In this document: in pieces, positions 1 through 6,342 of the stretch | Layout of the letters: each line of letters begins with the position of its first letter | Position numbering within the stretch: position 1 is the stretch's first letter | Source of the DNA: Cryptobacterium sp. CAG:338 | GTDB lineage: Bacteria; Actinomycetota; Coriobacteriia; Coriobacteriales; Eggerthellaceae | Direction: 5' to 3' | Assembly (NCBI GenBank): GCA_000435475.1 | Contig: FR896076.1 | Span: 1,248 to 17,710, forward strand | DNA: 16,463 bases | Program-made: the position numbers and the translations under genes | The notes under the pieces: model-generated | Seen by the model: only the letters and a program-made list of their open reading frames with translations | Told to the model about the DNA's origin: nothing | Databases searched by the model: none

Positions 1-71
1 GGTTAGGGCGAGTGCCGCAGATTAACGCGACACATTGATTAAGACGATAATTACACGGTGATGTGATAGCT

Positions 72-1373
72 ATGATAGGAAAATTAAAACAGCATTATGA
101 GAAAGTGATATGTGCCTGCTGTTTTTTGTTGCTCTTTACTAATGTAGGTTTAGCCTCTACTTCGTTTTCCGTTTATCAGCCTTATCTTGTTGAACTTCCT
201 GGAGTGGGGCATTCGGGTGGTTCTATCGTTATTTCTATCCGCACCTTTATCTCGGTTATCGCAATGTTTTTCGTAGCTCGCTATTACGAAAAACTCGATT
301 GCCGCAAAGGGGTAGCATGCGCTTCATTATGCATCGGTATAGGATTTGTAATATATGCCTTCAGTACCGCTAACTTTGTGGGGCTTTGTATAGGCTCTAT
401 TTTTACGGGTCTTGGGTATGGATTAGGCGGCATGGTGGCATCCACCATGTTGATCGGGCGCTGGTTTAAGGATCATGTAGCTACTGCCGCAGGCATAGCT
501 GCGGTTGGTTCTGGTGTTGCTGCGGTAATAGTGCCTCCCGTGGTGGTGGCGCTCGAAAGTGCTTTTTCGCTTTCTTCGGCATTTGTTGCCGAAGGCATTC
601 TTGCTTTAGTTTGTGCGGTCACTCTTTATGCTTTGTTGCGAAATAAACCACAAGACATGGGATTGGTCCCCTATACCGATCCTAAGCTTTCTTCTGAAGT
701 CGAAGACGAAAGCCAAAAGACATCGCTTCAGAAAAAGCAGCGGGGCAATCGCATCAATAGGAACTTGCCTTCGCGTATGGTTCCCGTGGTATTGATAGCG
801 ATGCTTTTTGTGGGTTGCGTTTCTGTTGGCGGCTCAAATTATCTAGCGGTGTTGTTTACTTCTGAAGGATTCACCACTGAATATGCTGCCTTGTTGGTTT
901 CGATCAGTGGTGCTTGTTTGATGGTGTCGAAGCTGTTTACAGGGGTTGTATTCGACAAAATTGGTACTGCCAAAGGATCTCTGGTCTTTTTTGCCTTATT
1001 TATTATCGGGCTGATACTGCTGTGTCTATCCGATATGGGCAATCATAATCTAGCGTTGTTCGGAGTGCTGTTTTACGGAACGGGACTTGCGCTGGGTACG
1101 GTTGGCATTTCTATTTGGTCGATCGAGTTGGCACCACGAGGTCAGCAGGTTAAAACGATTAAAAACTTCCAGATTGCCTATGCGCTGGGTGGCTTTATAT
1201 TTACCTTTTTGCCAGGGTTTCTCATGGAGGCTACCGGAACCTATTTAATATCTTATGGAACTTTGTTAATTATGGTCGTGCTGGCAGCAGGTATTATCGT
1301 GGGTCTTTATGTAATACTCGACAGGCGAGCGATGAAGGCATTTAACAATCAAGGCGCTCATAAAGTTAAGTAA
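72..1373 (+). CDS. MFS transporter, OxlT/monocarboxylate-type
   Basis: This is a twelve-helix secondary carrier of the major facilitator superfamily, probably exchanging or importing a small organic anion across the cytoplasmic membrane. Hydrophobic helices run along the whole protein. A GRWFKDHVATAAGIAAVGSG stretch in the N-terminal half (helices 4-5) resembles the oxalate/formate antiporter and monocarboxylate branch. A charged loop rich in Lys and Gln (about residues 205-230) separates the two halves, and the tail is basic. The frame is also open from a GTG at 63, but ATG at 72 is preferred because GGTGAT (57-62) lies 9 bases upstream; the protein is then 433 aa, a normal length. It stands alone, with 235 bases before the next start. 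The family is fairly certain; the substrate cannot be read from sequence. Confidence 0.85.
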   Translation: MIGKLKQHYEKVICACCFLLLFTNVGLASTSFSVYQPYLVELPGVGHSGGSIVISIRTFISVIAMFFVARYYEKLDCRKGVACASLCIGIGFVIYAFSTANFVGLCIGSIFTGLGYGLGGMVASTMLIGRWFKDHVATAAGIAAVGSGVAAVIVPPVVVALESAFSLSSAFVAEGILALVCAVTLYALLRNKPQDMGLVPYTDPKLSSEVEDESQKTSLQKKQRGNRINRNLPSRMVPVVLIAMLFVGCVSVGGSNYLAVLFTSEGFTTEYAALLVSISGACLMVSKLFTGVVFDKIGTAKGSLVFFALFIIGLILLCLSDMGNHNLALFGVLFYGTGLALGTVGISIWSIELAPRGQQVKTIKNFQIAYALGGFIFTFLPGFLMEATGTYLISYGTLLIMVVLAAGIIVGLYVILDRRAMKAFNNQGAHKVK

Positions 1374-1380
1374 ATCGTGA

Positions 1381-1418
1381 GAAAAAGTAACCTGCTGAGG
1401 GCTTTTTCATGCAAAAAG
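1381..1418 (+). terminator. possible weak terminator after the MFS gene
   Basis: GAAAAAG (1381-1387) can pair with CTTTTTC (1402-1408). Alternatively CTTTTT (1402-1407) can pair with AAAAAG (1413-1418). The stems are short and AT-rich and no clear U tract follows, so this is only a possible termination site. Confidence 0.25.
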
Positions 1419-1478
1419 GCTCCAATTGATAATTAAAACTGATAAATGACCACGTAAAACGTTTTGATAGGGAATAGT

Positions 1479-1545
1479 TTTACAAGCCTTAACAAGGATT
1501 AACGATTCTTAACAATACTTAACTTCATCTTACATCTATTTAACA
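1479..1545 (+). promoter_or_regulatory. PhoP/PhoB-box-like array of seven hexamers
   Basis: TT(A/T)ACA-like hexamers begin at 1479 (TTTACA), 1489 (TTAACA), 1499 (TTAACG), 1509 (TTAACA), 1519 (TTAACT), 1529 (CTTACA) and 1540 (TTAACA). The spacing is 10, 10, 10, 10, 10 and 11 bp, so all lie on one face of the helix. PhoB/PhoP-type response regulators bind direct repeats of about 11 bp, and the Bacillus PhoP hexamer is TT(A/C/T)A(C/T)A. The array lies 64 bp upstream of a phosphate permease start. A TATTCT hexamer at 1556-1561 is a possible -10 element placed just behind the last repeat, as in activator-dependent promoters. The regulator itself is inferred. Confidence 0.7.
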
Positions 1546-1608
1546 TTTACCTTGCTATTCTTGCCTAAGCAAAAAGGCAGATCCATTAGAAGGAGGAAAA
1601 AGAATAGC

Positions 1609-2763
1609 ATGGATATCGCTACTCTTGTCGTCGTAGGGCTCGTAATTGTAGTTGCGCTTACGTTCGACTTCACGAATGGCTTCCATGACACGGCCAACGC
1701 CATGGCTACTTCAATTGCCACAGGCGCCCTGAAGCCAAAAACTGCAGTTATTGCAGCTGGTACGTTGAACCTGATCGGTGCATTTCTTTCAACGGAGGTT
1801 GCAAACACCATTTCTGGTGGTTTGATTAATGAACAGGCAGTAACCATTGCACCGGAATTTATTTTGGCAGGTTTGTTAGGTGCGATTATTTGGAACCTAC
1901 TAACATGGTTGGTCGGTCTTCCTTCTAGTTCTTCTCATGCTTTGTTTGGTGGCTTAGTAGGCGCTGTTATTGTGGGCGCAGGCACCCAGGGCGTGAACTT
2001 CTTTGCCGTAATTACTAAGGTGCTTCTACCAGCTCTTATTTCTCCTGTTGTAGCTGGCTTGGCAGCTTTCTGCGCGGTAAAACTTATTTACTTTATTGTT
2101 AAGCAGTTAGATGAAAAGTACATTGAAAATGGTTTCCGTCATGGTCAGACAGTAACGGCTTGCTTGGTAGCTTTGTCTCACGGTACTAACGACGCTCAGA
2201 AGACCATGGGTATCATTACGCTTACCTTGATTGCAGTTGGTATTCAGCCATCCGGTTCCGATCCTCAATTGTGGGTAATTGCCGTATGCGGCTTGGCCAT
2301 TGCTCTTGGTACTTACATGGGCGGTTGGCGTGTTATCCGTACGCTTGGTAAGGGCTTGACCGAGATCAATACCCCTCAGGGTTTTGCAGCTGAAGCAAGC
2401 TCTGCAACCACTATCTTAGTTTCTTCTCATTTGGGCTTTGCTCTTTCTACTACCCAGGTATGCTCCGGTTCCATCATTGGTGTAGGACTTGGCAAGAAGG
2501 GTAACGAAGTTAACTGGGCAGTAGCGGGTCGTATGTTAATTGCTTGGCTTGTTACGTTCCCTGCTGCAGGCATTATTGCTGCAGCGGCATGCTCGGTTGC
2601 AAAGATTAACGTTTTTGGTACTGCAGCCGTAGTTATCGCGGCAGCCATTATCGCCATCATTATCTTCCGCTTAGCACGTCGCAATCCTGTTAACTCTACC
2701 AATGTTAATGAGGGCACGGAAGTTAAGCTTAACCTTGACAACACTCAGACGGCAGCAGTGTAA
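1609..2763 (+). CDS. pit: PiT-family inorganic phosphate permease
   Basis: This integral membrane protein imports inorganic phosphate, typically as a metal-phosphate complex driven by a proton or sodium gradient (PiT family). Both halves carry the family signature: GFHDTANAMATSIATGAL at residues about 24-41, and SHGTNDAQKTMGIITL from about 190, each part of the inverted duplicated fold. Hydrophobic helices fill the rest and the tail is hydrophilic. The frame is open from 1552, but ATG 1609 is chosen because AGGAGG lies at 1591-1596 and because MDIATLV leads directly into the first helix, while the extra 19 residues would be basic and would overlap the leader region. This gives 384 aa, normal for a bacterial PiT. 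It is first in an operon with a small membrane protein 14 bp downstream and a UspA protein, behind the PhoP-box-like array. Confidence 0.93.
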   Translation: MDIATLVVVGLVIVVALTFDFTNGFHDTANAMATSIATGALKPKTAVIAAGTLNLIGAFLSTEVANTISGGLINEQAVTIAPEFILAGLLGAIIWNLLTWLVGLPSSSSHALFGGLVGAVIVGAGTQGVNFFAVITKVLLPALISPVVAGLAAFCAVKLIYFIVKQLDEKYIENGFRHGQTVTACLVALSHGTNDAQKTMGIITLTLIAVGIQPSGSDPQLWVIAVCGLAIALGTYMGGWRVIRTLGKGLTEINTPQGFAAEASSATTILVSSHLGFALSTTQVCSGSIIGVGLGKKGNEVNWAVAGRMLIAWLVTFPAAGIIAAAACSVAKINVFGTAAVVIAAAIIAIIIFRLARRNPVNSTNVNEGTEVKLNLDNTQTAAV

Positions 2764-2777
2764 GGAAGGAGAATACT

Positions 2778-3005
2778 ATGGAAGAAGTAATTAGTTTTCT
2801 TACGGTGTTGATCGTTGCCGTAGTTATTGCGGGCGGAATTGGCACTATGTATGCCACCGGTTTGCGTCTTTGGGCGCGCAGCACGGCAGCTGAGCAGGAA
2901 GGTCACGGCTTCATGGGTGCGCGTATTGCATCGGTTGCCTGCTTTGTGGCTTGCGTTGTTGTAGTGCTCTTTGCGCTTTGGCTTATGATTCCTCTGTTCC
3001 ACTAA
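2778..3005 (+). CDS. small two-helix membrane protein of the pit operon
   Basis: This 75-residue protein was not recognised as a named family. It has an N-terminal hydrophobic segment (about residues 5-27), a short polar stretch containing RLWARS and an acidic TAAEQEGHG segment, and a second hydrophobic segment (about 48-72) ending in a short tail. It is therefore probably a two-pass membrane protein. The start is ATG 2778, with AAGGAAGGAG just after the pit stop codon and only 14 bp between the genes. The usp start follows 26 bp after its end. The close packing suggests co-transcription and perhaps an accessory role to the phosphate permease, but no function can be assigned from the sequence. 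Confidence 0.75.
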   Translation: MEEVISFLTVLIVAVVIAGGIGTMYATGLRLWARSTAAEQEGHGFMGARIASVACFVACVVVVLFALWLMIPLFH

Positions 3006-3031
3006 GTGCTAAGAAAGGTTGACTGAATACC

Positions 3032-3898
3032 ATGAAAAATATTCTTGTTGGTATTGATGGCAGCGAACGTAGCCAGCGTGCGTTGGAGTGGGCAGCTGCC
3101 TTAGCAGACAGAGAAAAAGGCGCAACACTTACCCTGCTTGCTATTATCGATCCTGGATCGGTTCGTTTGGCTGGTTCGGATGAAAAGATTTTGCAAACTG
3201 CTGTTGACAATGTTTTAGGAACGGCACAGGAACATCTCACAGAAAAGTACCCCAACCTTACCGTGCAGGTAACCGTTGGAAGGGGCGATGTTGTTGAGGC
3301 TCTTATTGCAGCAGCCGATGATTACGACATTGTTGTATTAGGCTCGCATCACAACAAGACCGTAGGCGAAAAAGTATTTGGTGCTAAGGGTCTTCGCGTT
3401 GCTTCTGCGGCAAGCGTTGCTACGGCGGTAATTCCTTCTGACTATGCAACTGATCGTTGCGCAAAGGGAATTGTGGTAGGAGTAGGCCCAGATGACACTA
3501 GCAACGATGCGGTTGTTTTGGGTGTTAACATGGCACTTGCCTTTAATGAGCCTCTTGAGCTTGTTAGTGCATGGGGCATCCCGACGCTTATTTCTCGCAC
3601 TGCAGAAGTGATGGGTGGCGGACTTCAGCCTGTTGGTGAAATGTTCCAGCGTAAACTTGATACGCTTATTTCCCAGATCAAAGAAGCTCATCCCGATATC
3701 GAGGTAACGGGTCGTGCGGTAGAAGGAGCTTCTCCTGCACAGGTAGTAATGGAGTGCAGCGAAGGTAAACGTATGCTTTTGCTGGGCACCCATGCTCGTT
3801 CTCGAGTGAGCCGTGCTTTGTTTGGCTCGGTAACGTTTGGTGTTCTTTCCCGCTTGGAAGTACCCACTATTGTGGTTCCTGAAAAGAACGCTGAATAA
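3032..3898 (+). CDS. tandem universal stress protein (UspA family)
   Basis: This is a cytoplasmic protein with two Usp domains, residues about 1-140 and 145-288, each beginning with the usual beta-strand and G-D patch (ILVGIDGS; IVVGVGPDD). Usp domains of the ATP-binding type carry G-2x-G-9x-G(S/T). Here the second domain has G252-TH-A255 and then FGS at 264-266, so it keeps the terminal GS but has Ala for the middle Gly. The first has G104-SH-H107 and then FGA, so it is more degenerate. Nucleotide binding is thus uncertain. The 288-aa length fits tandem Usp proteins. It is the last gene of the pit operon (ATG 3032, AGAAAGG upstream) and is followed by a strong terminator. A link to phosphate-limitation stress is inferred from context only. 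Confidence 0.88.
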   Translation: MKNILVGIDGSERSQRALEWAAALADREKGATLTLLAIIDPGSVRLAGSDEKILQTAVDNVLGTAQEHLTEKYPNLTVQVTVGRGDVVEALIAAADDYDIVVLGSHHNKTVGEKVFGAKGLRVASAASVATAVIPSDYATDRCAKGIVVGVGPDDTSNDAVVLGVNMALAFNEPLELVSAWGIPTLISRTAEVMGGGLQPVGEMFQRKLDTLISQIKEAHPDIEVTGRAVEGASPAQVVMECSEGKRMLLLGTHARSRVSRALFGSVTFGVLSRLEVPTIVVPEKNAE

Positions 3899-3924
3899 TT
3901 CCTGTTCTAAAGAAAAGTGATTGC

Positions 3925-3960
3925 AAAGGTCAGCTGTTTGTTCAGCTGGCCTTTTGTTTT
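3925..3960 (+). terminator. strong intrinsic terminator of the pit-usp operon
   Basis: A 12-bp stem, AAAGGTCAGCTG (3925-3936) with CAGCTGGCCTTT (3943-3954) and one G-U pair, encloses a 6-base loop and runs into TGTTTT. It lies 27 bases behind the usp stop codon. Confidence 0.9.
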
Positions 3961-3997
3961 AGGAAGGATAGCTACCTACGGCGGCGGGGGGTGTCCT

Positions 3998-4039
3998 TAC
4001 GGCACCCTTTATGTGTCTATACGGCACCTTTTATCTGTC
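3998..4039 (+). repeat. 22-bp-period direct repeat at the adhesin remnant's left end
   Basis: Two 20-base copies (3998-4017 and 4020-4039) share TACGGCACC and differ at only two positions. Their offset of 22 is not a multiple of three, so they read in different frames. Confidence 0.6.
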
Positions 4040-4197
4040 CGGTGATTCCATCATTCAAGACAATACGAAGGCTGGTACCACTGACAACCTGTATTTAGGA
4101 TGGAATACAATCAACATCACTGGGCTGCTGGGCGAAAACGCACACATTGGCGTTAACGCAGAAGGTATCCCCCGCAGTTTCATCAGCGGGTGGAGCG

Positions 4198-4229
4198 ACA
4201 ATATGGCGGGGGGGGAACAATATGGCGGG
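4198..4229 (+). repeat. 19-bp duplication with G8 tract causing a frameshift
   Basis: ACAATATGGCGGG occurs at 4198-4210 and again at 4217-4229, 19 bp apart, with eight G residues at 4208-4215 between them. A single copy would read DNMAGENPAD in frame. The 19-bp duplication shifts the frame, and with seven instead of eight G it would read through as DNMAGGNNMAGENPAD. Confidence 0.7.
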
Positions 4230-4457
4230 CGAAAACCCGGCGGACTACTTCTCCTCCGACGGTGACGCCTGTGGCATTGGTCTGAACACCGCCGGGGATG
4301 TGGTGCTGGGCAACCTGTGCACCACCATAACCCTGAATCCGAACGGCGGTACACTCCCGGAGTTTTCTCTCGTAGCGGGGGCAGCCCTGCCTATCCCCTT
4401 CAAAACCGGTTATACCTTCGCAGGATGGTATGAGAGCCGGAACTCAGCGGCAACCCA

Positions 4458-5594
4458 GTGACGGACATCCCCACCAACAGCACCGAGAATCTGAACTTCT
4501 ATGCCAAGTGGACGGCCAACACCTACACCGTGACCTTTGCCGCCAACGGTGGTAGCGTAAGCCAAACCAGTGCCGTGACTGTGGCCGGAAAACTGACAAG
4601 CCTGCCTACTCCGACCTACGATGGCTATGACTTCCTCGGCTGGTACACGCAGAAAGACGGCGGAGATAAAGTTACTACCGACACGGTCTTTACCGTGGAC
4701 AGTACCATCTATGCCCATTGGCAGAACATTCCTGTTACTAACTTAGAGCTGAACAAAGACAGCCTGACCTTACAAGAAAAAAGTAGTGATATTCTGACTG
4801 CTACAGTAAAGCCTGACAATGCCACCAATAAAGATGTAATTTGGGAAAGCAGCGACACCAGCATTGCTACGGTAGATGCAAGCGGTAAAGTAACCGCCAT
4901 AAGCGCCGGCAGCGCCACCATTACCGCCACCGCTGCGGATGGCAGTGAGGTAAGCGCCTCTTGCTCCGTGACGGTGACACACGGCAATATGGTACATACT
5001 CCGAAGAAAGACGCCACCTGCACAGCAGATGGAAACGAGGAATACTGGACATGTGAAACCTGTGGTAAATACTTCAGCGACGCCAACGGTAATACCGAAA
5101 TTGCAAAGGATTCCTGGATTATTAGCGCAATCAATCATAATTGGAACGATGCGGTTTACACATGGAGCGATGACGGAAGCACCTGTACTGCTGCCCGTAC
5201 CTGCAAAAACGACAAATCTCATACGGAAACATCCAAGGCAACGGTAACAGACACACAAACCAAAGCGCCGACGTGCACAGAGAAAGGCGAAACCACCTAT
5301 ACGGCTACCTTTGAGGCTGATTGGGCAACGACACAGAAAAAAGTGCTTGCTGACATTCCGGCAACCGATCACCACTACGTAGAGGGAAAGTGTTCTGTTT
5401 GTGGTGCAATTGAAGCAACTGCCACCGTACCCGATGCCGATAACTCACAAGAGGGTATGGACAACACGGCTGCAAGCAATAAAGCCCTTCCAGAAACCAG
5501 TGATTCAACACTTCCACTAGCGGTAGTGGCGTTGATTTTAGGTATTGGGGCAATCACGGGAATCGTGATAGCGCTACGAAACATGAGGCGATAA
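4458..5594 (+). CDS. longest intact frame of the adhesin remnant (InlB B-repeat, Big_2, sorting tail)
   Basis: This is the part of the adhesin remnant downstream of the second frameshift; an automatic pipeline may list it as a separate gene. The first possible start is a GTG at 4458 with no Shine-Dalgarno site, and the frame continues upstream as PELSGNP, so the start is artificial. It encodes the end of the first InlB B-repeat (NLNFYAKW), a full second repeat, a Big_2 immunoglobulin-like domain with the typical LxLQEKSSDILTATVKP and SIATVDASGKVTAI pattern, two segments with paired cysteines (CxxC in WTCETCGK and KCSVCGA), and a C-terminal sorting-type tail. The motif is LPETS rather than LPxTG, followed by about 20 hydrophobic residues and RNMRR. 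Expression is doubtful because no promoter or start is visible. Confidence 0.45.
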   Translation: MTDIPTNSTENLNFYAKWTANTYTVTFAANGGSVSQTSAVTVAGKLTSLPTPTYDGYDFLGWYTQKDGGDKVTTDTVFTVDSTIYAHWQNIPVTNLELNKDSLTLQEKSSDILTATVKPDNATNKDVIWESSDTSIATVDASGKVTAISAGSATITATAADGSEVSASCSVTVTHGNMVHTPKKDATCTADGNEEYWTCETCGKYFSDANGNTEIAKDSWIISAINHNWNDAVYTWSDDGSTCTAARTCKNDKSHTETSKATVTDTQTKAPTCTEKGETTYTATFEADWATTQKKVLADIPATDHHYVEGKCSVCGAIEATATVPDADNSQEGMDNTAASNKALPETSDSTLPLAVVALILGIGAITGIVIALRNMRR

Positions 5595-5635
5595 TAAGAG
5601 GCGCTTTGATCATCTATGCAGTGAAAATTCAGTTT

Positions 5636-6004
5636 TTAGTTTTCTTCCATAAGACGGTTCATCTTTTTATCAAAGGTGAGCACATCATGGCCAAGAACAT
5701 TATTCATTGAGATAAGAATGCAATCTACAAAATCTAGAGTTGTACTGCTATAGAGTTTAAGCGCAGCACGCATGCAAACAAGACGATCGCAATCAATGTC
5801 TTCTAGAAGTCCTAATAGGGCGGAGGTTATCTCAGGACGCTCAAATTTATAAACGCGTCCTTGTAGCACATAGACAACTTCACAAAGTACCTCAGGAACA
5901 GTAAAGGCACCCTCGAGCACCGCATCACGGACTACGACAGCCTGTTCTTGGTTATCGTTGAGTAAATAGCGAAGTAAGGCATTAGCATCGAGTAGTTTAG
6001 GCAT
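5636..6004 (-). CDS. PIN-domain ribonuclease toxin (VapC-like)
   Basis: This 122-residue PIN-fold protein should act as a magnesium-dependent RNA-cleaving toxin held in check by the antitoxin encoded just upstream. The acidic PIN residues are all visible: D6 in LLDANALLRYLL, E42 in PEVLCEVVYVL, D94 in LDFVDCILISM, and D112 in LTFDKK. The length is normal for the family. The start ATG (6002-6004) overlaps the last 8 bases of the antitoxin gene, a usual arrangement giving translational coupling in type II toxin-antitoxin operons. All key residues are kept, so it appears functional. The gene may be called vapC-like, but the antitoxin is of the Phd/YefM rather than the classical VapB type. Confidence 0.88.
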   Translation of the reverse strand: MPKLLDANALLRYLLNDNQEQAVVVRDAVLEGAFTVPEVLCEVVYVLQGRVYKFERPEITSALLGLLEDIDCDRLVCMRAALKLYSSTTLDFVDCILISMNNVLGHDVLTFDKKMNRLMEEN

Positions 6005-6245
6005 GCTTTGCCTCCATAGCCTCAGCCCAAGATGCCTTTTCTTCTTCGGGGGATGCTACGGGGCGTTTTCCTGCTAATGCGCCAAAGGCATTGAGTGAGT
6101 TTGGTTTAGGCTTAGGCATAGGAATGATCATTGCTGCAGGTTTATCGCGAACGGTAACTATATATTCCGAGCCTGTTTCACTTACGTCTTTAATTAAGGA
6201 TGATAAGGAAGACTTAGCTTCACTTAAAGGGATAGTAGTGGGCAT
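5997..6245 (-). CDS. Phd/YefM-family antitoxin
   Basis: This 82-residue protein is the probable antitoxin and autorepressor of the pair. The N-terminal part (residues about 1-45, with IPLSEAKSSLSSLIKDV, then YIVTVRDKPAAMIIP) has the Phd/YefM DNA-binding fold pattern of a helix followed by beta strands with a conserved RxKPxAxI-like stretch. The C-terminal half is Pro/Lys-rich and then acidic and helical (ASPEEEKASWAEAMEAKHA), as expected of the part that covers the toxin. The start ATG (6243-6245) has AGGAAGG seven bases upstream. It is followed by the PIN toxin with an 8-bp overlap. Two palindromic sites just upstream (6285-6315) are the likely operators. Confidence 0.85.
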   Translation of the reverse strand: MPTTIPLSEAKSSLSSLIKDVSETGSEYIVTVRDKPAAMIIPMPKPKPNSLNAFGALAGKRPVASPEEEKASWAEAMEAKHA

Positions 6246-6276
6246 GATAGCACCTTCCTGTCATTAGCTAAACCTT

Positions 6277-6315
6277 ATTATCTAGTTGGCCAATAGTCTA
6301 GTCTGTTGGCCAATA
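6277..6315 (-). promoter_or_regulatory. toxin-antitoxin operator: two TTGGCCAA palindromes
   Basis: GTTGGCCAATA occurs identically at 6285-6295 and 6305-6315, exactly 20 bp (about two helical turns) apart. Each copy holds the perfect palindrome TTGGCCAA. A possible -10 element GATAAT lies at 6282-6277 on the minus strand, beside the proximal palindrome; no good -35 was found. Binding here by the antitoxin is inferred from the usual autoregulation of such pairs. Confidence 0.65.
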
Positions 6316-6342
6316 TCACATAAGACGAGCCACTTGTGGCAG

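Larger units (their letters stand above)
3972..5594 (+). pseudogene. 5'-truncated, frameshifted surface adhesin remnant
   Basis: This is the remains of a large cell-surface protein. No start codon, Shine-Dalgarno site or signal peptide precedes it; a stop lies at 3969-3971, directly behind the usp terminator. The first part (about 4011-4320) encodes polar beta-rich sequence of the kind seen at the end of beta-helix adhesins (DNLYLGWNTINITGLLGEN). Then come two InlB B-repeats (about 4325-4500 and 4520-4725, with GYTFAGWY and GYDFLGWY cores), a Big_2 domain (about 4735-4980), Cys-containing repeats (about 5000-5400), and a C-terminal hydrophobic segment with an LPETS motif and RNMRR tail. The frame changes at the G8 tract 4208-4215 and near 4434-4440. 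Removing one G and adding one C would join everything into one frame. It could be a decayed gene, a phase-variable remnant, or partly a sequencing artefact. Confidence 0.75.

Noticed and set aside
1456..1465. AAAACGTTTT palindrome as an operator
   Set aside because: A 10-bp AT-rich palindrome is easily expected by chance and no second copy is near.
1552..1608. An upstream start for the phosphate permease
   Set aside because: The added 19 residues are basic and would lie over the AGGAGG site that serves the ATG at 1609.
4011..4461. The two short frames before 4458 as independent small genes
   Set aside because: They encode contiguous pieces of one protein and join after a one-base correction each; neither has a ribosome binding site.
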